From: Streptomyces hygroscopicus subsp. hygroscopicus
GTDB taxonomy: Bacteria > Actinomycetota > Actinomycetes > Streptomycetales > Streptomycetaceae
Length of the DNA stretch: 64,000 nucleotides
Direction of reading: 5' to 3'
Assembly (NCBI RefSeq): GCF_030269125.1
Contig: NZ_BSSM01000025.1
Coordinates: 1-64,000, forward strand
Shown: positions 49,163 to 59,440 of the stretch, piece after piece
Numbering within the stretch: position 1 is the first letter of the stretch
How the letters are laid out: each line of letters opens with the position of its first letter
Position numbers and translations under genes: made by a program
The notes under the pieces: generated by a model
Told to the model about the DNA's origin: nothing
The model's input: the letters and a program-made list of their open reading frames with translations, nothing else
The model's database searches: none

Positions 49163-49606
49163 TCAGGCCAGGCGTTTCACCAGCGTGTACTCCGTGATGC
49201 CCGGGGGATAGTCGGGGATCTCGCAGACCACGTCGTAGCCCTGTTTGCGGTAGAAGTCCGGGGCCTGGAAGTCCCAGGTCTCCAGGCGGGAGGCGGAGCA
49301 GCCGCGGTCGGTGGCGGCGAGGTGCTCGGCGCGGGCGAGGAGGTGGGTGCCGAGGCCCGTGCCGCGGTGCGGGGCGTCCACCCAGAGGTAGGTGACGTGG
49401 AGCCAGCTGGTCCAGGTGTGGCCGACCAGGCCGCCCGCGAGCGAGCCGGCGGGGTCGAGGGCCCAGACGTGGAGCGGGACTTCGCGTTCCGCGGGGGTGC
49501 CGCGCAGGGCCGCGAGGACCGGGGAGGCCGCCGTGTTGGTGTCCAGCAGCCGGGTGCGGAGCAGTTCCTGTCGTGCCTTGTCGACTTCCGCCTCGATACG
49601 AAACAT
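49163..49606 (-). CDS. GNAT family N-acetyltransferase
   Basis: 147 residues, ATG 49606. The acetyl-CoA core is WLHVTYLWVDAPHRGTGLGTHLLARAEHLAA (about residues 68-98), then RLETWDFQAPDFYRKQGYDVVCEIPDYPPG. This resembles small GNAT enzymes annotated as acting on aminoglycoside-like or small amine substrates, but no specificity can be read. It is convergent with the split gene. Confidence 0.85.
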   Translation of the reverse strand: MFRIEAEVDKARQELLRTRLLDTNTAASPVLAALRGTPAEREVPLHVWALDPAGSLAGGLVGHTWTSWLHVTYLWVDAPHRGTGLGTHLLARAEHLAATDRGCSASRLETWDFQAPDFYRKQGYDVVCEIPDYPPGITEYTLVKRLA

Positions 49607-49722
49607 GCGGCACACCATAAACGCGCCGGACGGCCAGTTCTGTAAATCTCCTTCCGCTGCGTGCCGGTATCCGTACGCTGAGATACGACGCCGGTGGGGG
49701 CCGGTGCCGTTCAGGGGGTTCA

Positions 49723-50490
49723 GTGGTTCGTATCCGAGTCCTGGTCGTGGACGACCACCGCATCTTCGCCGAGTCGCTCGCCGCCGCCCTGGCCGCCGAG
49801 CCCGACGTCGAGGTCGCCGCCGCCGGCAGCGGTCCGGCGGCACTGCGGTGTCTGGAGCGGGCCCTCGCCGAGGGCCGCCGCTACGACGTCCTGCTCGTGG
49901 ACGCCGACCTGGGCGGTAAGCCGACCGGTGGCCGGCCGACGGTGCCCGTCCGGGCGGCGGACGAGGAGGGTCTGGTCGACGGGCTTTCGCTGGTCGCGGG
50001 GGTGCGGTCGGCCCAGCCCGCGGTCCGCACCGTCGTCCTCGCCGAGAAGGACGACCCGCGCCGCGCCGCCCTCGCCCTGGGCGCGGGCGCCTGCGGGTGG
50101 GTCGCCAAGGACTGCTCCCTGTCCCGGCTGCTCGCGGTGATCCGGGGCGTGCTGCGCGGCGAGACGCATCTGCCGCCCGCCCTGCTGACCGGCGTACTCA
50201 AGGAACTGACCGCCGCGCGCAGGCACCGCACCGAGAGCGAACGCCTGGTGGAGTCCCTCACACCCAGGGAGCGGGAGGTGCTGCGCTGCATGGTCGCGGG
50301 TCTGGGCCGCAAGGCCGTCGCCGAACGGCTGTATCTCTCCCCGCACACCGTCCGCACCCACATGCAGAACGTCCTCGGCAAGCTCGGCGTCCACTCCACC
50401 CTCGCCGCCGTCGCCCTCGCCCGGCGGGCCGGGGTGGGCCCGGTGGACCTAGCCGGGGACGTTGTCGAACGGGGCGGTCAGCTGGCGTAG
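49723..50490 (+). CDS. LuxR-type response regulator
   Basis: 255 residues, GTG. A canonical receiver domain: acidic pair in VLVVDDHRIFAESL, phospho-acceptor Asp in DVLLVDADLGG and switch Lys in CGWVAKDCS. A loop of about 25 residues is inserted after the phospho-site. The LuxR HTH reads LTPREREVLRCMVAGLGRKAVAERLYLSPHTVRTHMQNVLGKLGV. No kinase gene is adjacent. Its last 42 bases overlap the 3' end of the convergent marR gene. Confidence 0.9.
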   Translation: MVRIRVLVVDDHRIFAESLAAALAAEPDVEVAAAGSGPAALRCLERALAEGRRYDVLLVDADLGGKPTGGRPTVPVRAADEEGLVDGLSLVAGVRSAQPAVRTVVLAEKDDPRRAALALGAGACGWVAKDCSLSRLLAVIRGVLRGETHLPPALLTGVLKELTAARRHRTESERLVESLTPREREVLRCMVAGLGRKAVAERLYLSPHTVRTHMQNVLGKLGVHSTLAAVALARRAGVGPVDLAGDVVERGGQLA

Positions 50491-50946
50491 CAGTCCCGCC
50501 AGCTCCGCCCGCTGCGCCCGGGACAGCTCGCCGAGGATGGCCCGCTCCTGCGCCAGCAGCCCCGCGAGGGACTCGTCCGCGCGGTCCCGGCCGGTGTCGG
50601 TCAGCCGCACCAGTACACCGCGCCGGTCGCTCGGGTCGGGGAGGCGTTCGACCAGGCCCTTCTTGGCCAGGCGGTCGATCCGGTTGGTCATGGTGCCCGA
50701 GGTGACCAGGGTCTGGGTCAGCAGCTGTCCGGGGGAGAGCTGGTACGGCGTGCCCGCGCGCCGCAGCGCCGTCAGCACGTCGAACTCCCAGGGCTCCAAC
50801 TGGTGTTCCGCGAACGCGAGCCGGCGCGCGCGGTCCAGGTGCCGGGCGAGCCGGCTCACCCGGCTGAGCACTTCCAGCGGCTCCACGTCGAGGTCCGGGC
50901 GCTCCCGGCGCCACGCTGCGACCAGCCGATCGACCTCGTCCTCCAT
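50449..50946 (-). CDS. MarR-family transcriptional regulator
   Basis: 165 residues, ATG. Winged helix: EFDVLTALRRAGTPYQLSPGQLLTQTLVTSGTMTNRIDRLAKKGLVERLPDPSDRRGVLVRLT (about residues 54-117), with long N- and C-terminal dimer helices. It has no Cys, so it is not an OhrR-type redox sensor. It is divergent from the methyltransferase gene, with three operator-like repeats between them (50981-51026). Confidence 0.9.
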   Translation of the reverse strand: MEDEVDRLVAAWRRERPDLDVEPLEVLSRVSRLARHLDRARRLAFAEHQLEPWEFDVLTALRRAGTPYQLSPGQLLTQTLVTSGTMTNRIDRLAKKGLVERLPDPSDRRGVLVRLTDTGRDRADESLAGLLAQERAILGELSRAQRAELAGLLRQLTAPFDNVPG

Positions 50947-50980
50947 GAGATCAGTGTAGTGGTTGTGTCGACATGAAGTC

Positions 50981-51026
50981 TCTTGGAATCGAGCATCTTT
51001 GAGTCGAGTATCTTGACATCAAGATA
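50981..51026. promoter_or_regulatory. Three 15-base operator repeats, the last a perfect palindrome
   Basis: TCTTGGAATCGAG (50981), TCTTTGAGTCGAG (50996) and TCTTGACATCAAG (51011) recur at exactly 15-base steps. The last lies in the perfect palindrome TATCTTGA-CA-TCAAGATA (51009-51026), a shape typical of MarR-family sites. They fill the promoter gap between marR and the methyltransferase gene. Confidence 0.75.
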
Positions 51027-51049
51027 ATGGCGGCGGGAAGGTGGACATC

Positions 51050-51862
51050 ATGACGACACCGACCTGGGACCCCGAGCAGTACCTCCGGCACGCCGGCCAC
51101 CGCGCCCGCCCCTTCGCCGACCTCCTCGCCCGTGTCCCCGCCCTGCCCGGCGCCCGGCCCCGCATCGCGGACCTCGGCTGCGGCCCCGGCAACGTCACCG
51201 CCTCGCTCGCCGGACGCTGGCCCACCGCGCACATCACCGGCTACGACAACTCGCCCGAGATGCTGGACCGCGCCCACACCGAGCACGAGGGCCCCACGGC
51301 CGGCGGCGGCCGCCTGGAGTTCGCCCACGCCGACGCCCGCGACTGGACGCCCGAGGAGCCGTACGACCTGATCGTCAGCAATGCCACCCTCCAGTGGGTG
51401 CCGGGGCACCTCGACCGGTTCGCCGACTGGATCGCGGCCCTCGCGCCCGGCGGGACCTTCGCCTTCCAGGTGCCGGACAACATCGACGCCCCGCTGCACG
51501 CCCTCATGCGCGAACTGGCCGCGGCCCCCCGCTGGAAGGACCGGCTCGCCGGGGTCCTGCGCCGCACCGGCTCGGTGTACGACCCGGGCGTCTACCTGGA
51601 CCGCCTCGCCCGCCTCGGCTGCGCCCCCGACGTCTGGCACACCACGTACCTCCACGTCCTCGCGGGCGAGGACCCGGTCCTGGACTGGGTGAAGGGCACC
51701 GGTCTGCGGCCCGCCCTGACCGCCCTCGCCGACGACCCCGAGGCGCGGGACGCGTTCCTGGCCGAGTACCGGGACCTGCTCCGCGGCGCCTACCCGAGCG
51801 CGCCCTACGGCACGGTCCTGCCCTTCCGACGGCTGTTCGCCGTGGCCGTGAAGGGGGCCTGA
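51050..51862 (+). CDS. Class I SAM-dependent methyltransferase, trans-aconitate methyltransferase family
   Basis: 270 residues from ATG 51050 (GTG 51041 would add three). SAM motif I IADLGCGPGNVTASLA (about residues 39-54), YDNSPEMLDRA, then FAHADARDW and VSNATLQWVPGHLDRF, the signature of trans-aconitate 2-methyltransferases (Tam), which cap toxic trans-aconitate as a methyl ester. The late DWVKGTGLRPALTAL and RRLFAVAVK ends fit the same family. It is probably MarR-controlled and followed 2 bases later by a VOC protein. Confidence 0.87.
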   Translation: MTTPTWDPEQYLRHAGHRARPFADLLARVPALPGARPRIADLGCGPGNVTASLAGRWPTAHITGYDNSPEMLDRAHTEHEGPTAGGGRLEFAHADARDWTPEEPYDLIVSNATLQWVPGHLDRFADWIAALAPGGTFAFQVPDNIDAPLHALMRELAAAPRWKDRLAGVLRRTGSVYDPGVYLDRLARLGCAPDVWHTTYLHVLAGEDPVLDWVKGTGLRPALTALADDPEARDAFLAEYRDLLRGAYPSAPYGTVLPFRRLFAVAVKGA

Positions 51863-51864
51863 CG

Positions 51865-52245
51865 ATGCTCGTCGCCGTCGATCACGTGCAGCTCGCCGCG
51901 CCGCCCGGATCGGAGGACGCCCTGCGCTCGTACTACGTCGGCGTCCTCGGGATGACCGAGGTGCCCAAGCCCCCGGCCCTGGCCGCGCGCGGCGGCTGCT
52001 GGTTCGAGACCGGCTCCGTCCGCCTCCACCTCGGCGTCGAGGCCGGCTTCCGGCCCGCCCGGAAGGCCCACCCCGGCCTTGAGGTCCGCGGCATCGAGGG
52101 GTACGCCGCCCGGATCGCCGCCCAGGGTGCGCCCGTGACCTGGGACGACAACCTCCCGGGGTATCTGCGCTTCTACTCGCTGGACCCGGTCGGCAACCGG
52201 CTGGAGTTCCTGGAGCCGGTCAGGCGGTCCGCCCGGGGTGGGTGA
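51865..52245 (+). CDS. VOC (glyoxalase/bleomycin-resistance fold) protein
   Basis: 126 residues, ATG. Paired beta-alpha-beta-beta-beta units: AVDHVQLAAPPGSEDALRSYYVGVLGM with His at the first metal site, then SVRLHLGVEAGF and FYSLDPVGNRLEFLEP with a Glu at the last metal site. Such proteins act as metal enzymes or binding proteins for small molecules. Its 3' end overlaps a decayed toxin gene on the other strand. Confidence 0.85.
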   Translation: MLVAVDHVQLAAPPGSEDALRSYYVGVLGMTEVPKPPALAARGGCWFETGSVRLHLGVEAGFRPARKAHPGLEVRGIEGYAARIAAQGAPVTWDDNLPGYLRFYSLDPVGNRLEFLEPVRRSARGG

Positions 52246-52462
52246 CCAGGATGGGGACCACCGCGTCATCGATGACGCGGAGGACGCGGTGGTCGCCGAC
52301 GCAGGCGGCGGATGTCCGGGCCGTAGGGGTCGAGTCGGCCGGGCGAGGCGTCTCGGCGAGCTGGTCGACGGCCCGTGAACACGGACGCGAGCCCGGCCGG
52401 GTCGTCCTCGACCGCAGGGCCTGGTCCGTGGCGCCCGGCTCCCAGGCGACGCGACAGGTCAC
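52220..52462 (-). pseudogene. Decayed RelE/ParE-type toxin gene
   Basis: Reading from GTG 52462, pieces of a RelE-like toxin appear in alternating frames: VTCRVAWEPGATDQALR, then EDDPAGLASVF, AVDQLAETPRPADS, DPYGPDIRRLR and finally VGDHRVLRVIDDAVVPILVTHPGRTA to the stop. In order they rebuild the family consensus over about 80 residues, but several small indels break the frame. No intact antitoxin (Phd/YefM or RelB) is seen upstream. The rest of the gap to 52589 shows nothing else. Confidence 0.6.
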
Positions 52463-52589
52463 GGACACAGCCCCGGCAACGAGACCACCGGGCCGGGAGC
52501 GGGCGGCGCCGATCGCGGTCTGAAGTACGCGGTCATGAATCCGCAAGGGGAACCGGAGGGACCACTGGTGTCACCTTCCCCCGTGGACC

Positions 52590-53270
52590 TCAGCTTTTCC
52601 GGTGGCCTATCAGCCGCGGCCGCTGCTCCAGCCCGTCCAGGCCGTGCCACGCCAGGTTCACCAGGTGTGCGGCCACCTCCGCCTTCTTCGGGCGGCGGAC
52701 GTCCAGCCACCACTGGCCCGTCAGGGCGACCATGCCGACCAGGGCCTGGGCGTAGAGGGGGGCGAGCTTGGGGTCGAAGCCGCGGGACTTGAACTCGCGG
52801 CCCAGGATGTCCTCCACCTGCGTGGCGATGTCGGAGATCAGGGACGCGAAGGACCCCGTCGACTGCGGGATCGGCGAGTCGCGGACGAGGATGCGGAAAC
52901 CGTCCGTGTACTCCTCGATGTAGTCGAGCAGCGCGAACGCCGCCTGCTCGCACAGTTCACGCGGATGGCCGGCCGTCAGCGAACTGGTCACCATGTCGAG
53001 CAGCCGGCGCATCTCACGGTCGACCACCACCGCGTACAGCCCCTCCTTGCCGCCGAAGTGCTCGTACACCACCGGCTTGGAGACCCCGGCCTTCGCCGCG
53101 ATCTCCTCCACCGACGTGCCCTCGAAGCCCTTCGCCGCGAAGAGGGTGCGACCGATCTCCAGCAGCTGCTGGCGGCGCTCGGCACCGGTCATACGGGTCC
53201 GGCGGGTCCGCCGCTGCTTGTCGGTTCCTGGACTGGTGCTGCTGGAATCGGTCGCCACGGCGTCAATCAT
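52590..53270 (-). CDS. TetR-family transcriptional regulator
   Basis: 226 residues, ATG 53270 overlapping the desaturase stop. A disordered start precedes the HTH (RRQQLLEIGRTLFAAKGFEGTSVEEIAAKAGVSKPVVYEHFGGKEGLY, about residues 32-79). The C-terminal domain (ALLDYIEEYTDGFRILVRDSP) resembles regulators of fatty acid metabolism. Being in an operon with an acyl desaturase, it likely senses an acyl-CoA and represses the operon through the dyads at 54352-54378. Confidence 0.88.
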   Translation of the reverse strand: MIDAVATDSSSTSPGTDKQRRTRRTRMTGAERRQQLLEIGRTLFAAKGFEGTSVEEIAAKAGVSKPVVYEHFGGKEGLYAVVVDREMRRLLDMVTSSLTAGHPRELCEQAAFALLDYIEEYTDGFRILVRDSPIPQSTGSFASLISDIATQVEDILGREFKSRGFDPKLAPLYAQALVGMVALTGQWWLDVRRPKKAEVAAHLVNLAWHGLDGLEQRPRLIGHRKS

Positions 53271-54274
53271 GCCGCCTCGGCGGTCTCCTTCCGGCGTCGG
53301 GAGCCGCCATCCACGTCGTTACGGCGCGAATCGATACGCGAGCGTGACGGCCAGCGCACGTCGTACGCCCAGCCCAGCCGCTCGAAGATCCGGATGAACC
53401 GGGCCGAGGAGTCGATCTGCCCCCGCATCACCCCGTGCCGCGCCGAGGTCGGGTCGGCGTGGTGCAGGTTGTGCCAGGACTCGCCGCACGACAGCACCGC
53501 CAGCCACCACACGTTGCCCGAACGGTCCCGCGACTTGAACGGACGCTTGCCCACCGCGTGGCAGATCGAGTTGATCGACCACGTCACATGGTGCAGCAAC
53601 GCCACCCGGACGAGTGACCCCCAGAAGAACGCGGTGACCGCGCCCCACCAGGACATCGTCACCAGACCGCCGATCAGCGCGGGCAGCAGCAGGGACACCG
53701 CCGTCCACAGCACGAACTGCCGGGAGACCGCCCGCAGCGCGGGGTCCTTGATCAGATCGGGTGCGTACTTCTCCTGCGGCGTCTGCTCCTCGTCGAACAT
53801 CCAGCCGATGTGCGCCCACCACAGGCCCTTGATCAGCGCCGGCACCGTCTCGCCGTACTTCCACGGGGAGTGCGGGTCCCCCTCCGCGTCGGAGAACTTG
53901 TGGTGCTTGCGGTGATCGGCCACCCAGCGCACCAGCGGCCCCTCCACCGCCATCGACCCCATGATCGCCAGCGCGATCCGCAGCGGCCGCTTCGCCTTGA
54001 ACGAACCGTGGGTGAAATACCGGTGGAAACCGATCGTGATGCCATGGCACCCGAGGTAGTAGAAGAACACCAGCAGGCCCACGTCGAGCCAGCTCACCCC
54101 CCAACCCCAGGCCAGCGGCACCGCGGCCACCAGCGCCAGGAACGGCACGGTGATGAAGAGCAGCAGTGTGATCTGCTCGATCGACCGCTTCTGCTCACCG
54201 CCCAGCGTGGCCAGAGGAGTGGAAGTGTCGGTGGCCTCGCGGGCTTCTTCGATCACATCGGAGTGTGAGGTCAT
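53267..54274 (-). CDS. Membrane acyl-CoA/fatty acid desaturase
   Basis: 335 residues from ATG 54274. Four membrane helices and three His boxes: HRYFTH (about residue 87), HRKHH (in WVADHRKHHKFSD) and HNLHH (in GESWHNLHHADPTS), the di-iron ligands of Delta9-type stearoyl-CoA desaturases. It introduces a double bond into saturated acyl chains and adjusts membrane fluidity, for example in cold. The long TetR gene follows by a 4-base overlap. Confidence 0.92.
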   Translation of the reverse strand: MTSHSDVIEEAREATDTSTPLATLGGEQKRSIEQITLLLFITVPFLALVAAVPLAWGWGVSWLDVGLLVFFYYLGCHGITIGFHRYFTHGSFKAKRPLRIALAIMGSMAVEGPLVRWVADHRKHHKFSDAEGDPHSPWKYGETVPALIKGLWWAHIGWMFDEEQTPQEKYAPDLIKDPALRAVSRQFVLWTAVSLLLPALIGGLVTMSWWGAVTAFFWGSLVRVALLHHVTWSINSICHAVGKRPFKSRDRSGNVWWLAVLSCGESWHNLHHADPTSARHGVMRGQIDSSARFIRIFERLGWAYDVRWPSRSRIDSRRNDVDGGSRRRKETAEAA

Positions 54275-54351
54275 GCGCGTCCCCTGTGGGGTCGAGGGTC
54301 GGGGGTGGGCGCCGGGCCACCGGAACCGGACGCGGGGAGTCCGTTCGTCCC

Positions 54352-54378
54352 TACGGTTCCGTAACCTACGGCGTCGTA
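54352..54378. promoter_or_regulatory. Two TACGG-type dyads upstream of the desaturase
   Basis: TACGG-TT-CCGTA (54352-54363) is a perfect dyad; TACGGCGTCGTA (54367-54378) is a near-copy whose centre is 15 bases away. Both lie 78-104 bases before the desaturase ATG and probably bind the TetR product. The remainder of the 304-base gap to ppc holds the ppc promoter and GCAAGGAGC (54563-54571) as ribosome site; nothing else was recognised. Confidence 0.65.
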
Positions 54379-54578
54379 AGTATGGCAGCGTGTCGGGCGG
54401 CGGCAAGAGCCCGAGAGCCTGCGCGTCTCCATCGACACCTATCCTTGGAATCGGTCGGACAGCGCGGTCCGCTGAAGTTTCCTTCCCGGACGCTCCGGCC
54501 CGCATGCGGCACCAGGCCGCGCGGCAGACGGCCGGGTTTCCACCCAGCTGAGCTTCAACACTGCAAGGAGCCGCACCT

Positions 54579-57311
<2,733 letters not shown>

Positions 57312-57325
57312 TCCCCTGACGAAAA

Positions 57326-57365
57326 GGGTGCCCCCGGGGTCCTACGACCCGGGGGCACCCTCTTT
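57326..57365 (+). terminator. Terminator after ppc
   Basis: A perfect 13-base-pair stem (GGGTGCCCCCGGG, 57326-57338, with 57348-57360), preceded by AAAA and followed by TCTTT. It can also serve the convergent gene. Confidence 0.9.
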
Positions 57366-57373
57366 CCGAAGAC

Positions 57374-57883
57374 TCACCGCACCGCGACGAACGCCGCCGT
57401 CAACAGGCCGAGCCCCGACAGCCCCAGCCCCCACGCCACCCGCGTCAGCCGCATCCCGCCCGCGACCACCACCGAGGCCAGCAACAACGCCCCGCCCAGC
57501 GGCACCCAGGCGTAGAGAATCCCCGCCGGACCCGAACGCAGCGCGTCCGAACCGCCCGGCTTCAGCACCACGTCGTACGTGCCACCCCTGCGCACCGCGA
57601 CCGTCTCCGCGAGCCGCACCCGCGCACGGGCCCGCGCCCCCGCCGACGACGGCGTGAACGGCCCGCTGCACGTCCCGTCCGCACACGCGGTCACCCGCAC
57701 CGTGCCCTGCTCCCGGCCCTTGGTCAGCAGCACGTGCTGGGCGTTTCCCCAGGAACCCCACACCCCCGCGAACACGATCAGCGCGGCGAGGGCGCCCATC
57801 ACCGCGACCCGCCCGAACCGCAACGCGGACACGGACGCCTGGACAGCGGAACGGGAGGCGGTGGCAGGCATGGCCGGGATCAT
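57374..57883 (-). CDS. Membrane protein of unknown function
   Basis: 169 residues, ATG 57883 (ATG 57871 also possible). A first membrane helix (about 26-44, GRVAVMGALAALIVFAGVWG), an extracytoplasmic domain with a Cys pair (VTACADGTCSGPFTPSS) and beta strands (ARVRLAETVAVRRGGTYDVVLKPG), then two helices (about 124-141 and 148-167). The Cys pair and Tyr-Asp-Val-Val-Leu pattern suggest a small folded outer domain. No family is recognised. Confidence 0.72.
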   Translation of the reverse strand: MIPAMPATASRSAVQASVSALRFGRVAVMGALAALIVFAGVWGSWGNAQHVLLTKGREQGTVRVTACADGTCSGPFTPSSAGARARARVRLAETVAVRRGGTYDVVLKPGGSDALRSGPAGILYAWVPLGGALLLASVVVAGGMRLTRVAWGLGLSGLGLLTAAFVAVR

Positions 57884-57965
57884 TGGCCATACCCCCGCGA
57901 CCGGTCAACTCCGCCGGGCGGCATAGCCGTACAAGTCGGGAGTCGGCGGGTCCGTGTCAGAGGAG

Positions 57966-58568
57966 TCAGGAGTTGTACGTGCTCTGCGCCCGCTCCAGAC
58001 CCTCGATCACCAGACTCTCCACCGCGTCCGCCGCACGGTCCACGAAGTAGTCCAGCTCCTTGCGCTCCGACGAGGAGAAGTCCTTCAGCACGAAGTCCGC
58101 CACCTGCATACGGCCCGGAGGGCGGCCGATCCCGAACCGGACCCGGTGGTAGTCCGCGCCCATCGCCTTCGTCATCGACTTCAGGCCGTTGTGCCCGTTG
58201 TCCCCGCCGCCCAGCTTCAGCCGCAGCGTGCCGTAGTCGATGTCCAGCTCGTCGTGCACGGCCACGATGTTCGCCACCGGCACCTTGTAGAAGTCCTTCA
58301 ACGCGTTCACCGGCCCGCCGGACAGGTTCATGTACGACATCGGCTTCGCCAGGATCACCCGGCGGTTCGCGGGACCCGCGGGACCGATCCGGCCCTCCAG
58401 CACCTGCGCCTGCGCCTTCCCCGCCCGCTTGAACTTCCCCCCGATCCGCTGCGCGAGCAGGTCCACCACCATGAAGCCGACGTTGTGCCGGTTCATCGCG
58501 TACTCCGGCCCGGGGTTCCCGAGCCCGACAACCAGCCAGGGGGTGCTGGCGGGGGTGGTCACGTCCAT
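57966..58568 (-). CDS. pth: Peptidyl-tRNA hydrolase
   Basis: 200 residues, ATG. Pth releases peptides from tRNA dropped off ribosomes. Marks: WLVVGLGNPGPEYAMNRHNVGFM (catalytic His about residue 29), KPMSYMNLSGGPV, VHDELDIDYGTLRLKLGGGDNGHNGLKS (catalytic Asp) and the C-terminal RFGIGRPPGRMQVADFVL. It follows rplY, with AAGGAGAC just before the ATG and a hairpin between the genes. Confidence 0.95.
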   Translation of the reverse strand: MDVTTPASTPWLVVGLGNPGPEYAMNRHNVGFMVVDLLAQRIGGKFKRAGKAQAQVLEGRIGPAGPANRRVILAKPMSYMNLSGGPVNALKDFYKVPVANIVAVHDELDIDYGTLRLKLGGGDNGHNGLKSMTKAMGADYHRVRFGIGRPPGRMQVADFVLKDFSSSERKELDYFVDRAADAVESLVIEGLERAQSTYNS

Positions 58569-58585
58569 GTCTCCTTGATACGCGC

Positions 58586-58620
58586 CAGCCGCCGCTCCCC
58601 GCGAGGGAGAGCGGCGGCTG
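58586..58620 (-). terminator. Hairpin between rplY and pth
   Basis: A perfect 12-base-pair stem (CAGCCGCCGCTC, 58586-58597, with 58609-58620) lies between the rplY stop and the pth ribosome site. It can act as a partial terminator or RNA-processing stop that sets the rplY:pth ratio. Confidence 0.7.
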
Positions 58621-58645
58621 AAACAGATGTTGACGAAGCCGAGGC

Positions 58646-59242
58646 TCAGGCCTCCGCGGCCGCTTCGCCCTCGGCGGCCTCTTCGCCCTCGGTCTCCTCG
58701 GCCTGCGCCTGGAGGACCTGCAGGACGACCGCGTCCTCCTCGACGGCCAGGGCGACGCCGCTCGGCAGCGTGATGTCCTTGGCGTGGATGGAGGCACCGG
58801 CCTCAAGGCCCTCGATGGAGACGGTCACCGACTCCGGGATGTGCGTGGCCTCGGCCTCGACCGGCAGCGCGACCAGGACGTGCTCCAGCAGGTTGCCACC
58901 CGGGGCCAGCTCGCCCTCGGTGTGCACCGGGATCTCGACCGTGACCTTCTCGCCGCGCTTGACCAGCAGCAGGTCGACGTGCTCCAGGAAGCCCTTCAGC
59001 GGGTCGCGCTGCACGGACTTCGGGATCGCCAGCTCGTTGGTCTTGCCGTCGATGTCCAGGGAGATCAGGACGTTCGGCGTACGCAGCGCCATCAGCAGCT
59101 CGTGGCCCGGCAGGGTCAGGTGCAGCGGGTCGGAGCCGTGGCCGTACAGGACACCCGGAACCTTGTTGTCGCGGCGGATGCGGCGGGCCGCACCCTTGCC
59201 GAACTCGGTGCGGGACTCGGCGGCGATCTTCACCTCGGACAT
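58646..59242 (-). CDS. rplY: Ribosomal protein bL25, long (Ctc/TL5) form
   Basis: 198 residues from ATG 59242 (ATG 59251 is less likely). The N-terminal 5S-rRNA-binding domain reads VKIAAESRTEFGKGAARRIRRDNKVPGVLYGHG; the C-terminal Ctc domain carries VTVEIPVHTEGELAPGGNLLEH, the stretch THIPESVTVSIEGLEAG and an acidic Glu/Ala tail. The long form with the Ctc domain is stress-related in some bacteria. Its leader can form two alternative hairpins (59328-59396). Confidence 0.94.
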   Translation of the reverse strand: MSEVKIAAESRTEFGKGAARRIRRDNKVPGVLYGHGSDPLHLTLPGHELLMALRTPNVLISLDIDGKTNELAIPKSVQRDPLKGFLEHVDLLLVKRGEKVTVEIPVHTEGELAPGGNLLEHVLVALPVEAEATHIPESVTVSIEGLEAGASIHAKDITLPSGVALAVEEDAVVLQVLQAQAEETEGEEAAEGEAAAEA

Positions 59243-59327
59243 GTGGATCACTCCTCGTAGAAACTCGAACGGACGTGGTCACCCGGCCACGAACGGCCTG
59301 CTACGAAGAGCGCGTCGATAACGGACC

Positions 59328-59396
59328 GCCGTACGCACGCGTACGGCCTCCCTCGCCGAGCAACTCCAGAAGTCTACCCGGACCGGGAGGCCGTAC
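59328..59396 (-). promoter_or_regulatory. Alternative hairpins in the rplY leader
   Basis: On the minus strand GTACGGCCTCCC (59396-59385) pairs perfectly over 12 bases with 59352-59341. The same inner segment can instead pair over seven bases with 59334-59328. The two folds exclude each other. They lie 86-154 bases before the rplY ATG and beyond the prs stop, so this is either the prs terminator or a ribosomal-protein leader switch. Confidence 0.55.
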
Positions 59397-59440
59397 CAAA
59401 AGGATCTTCGGCTAGCCGCGACGGCCGACCCGCAGAAACC

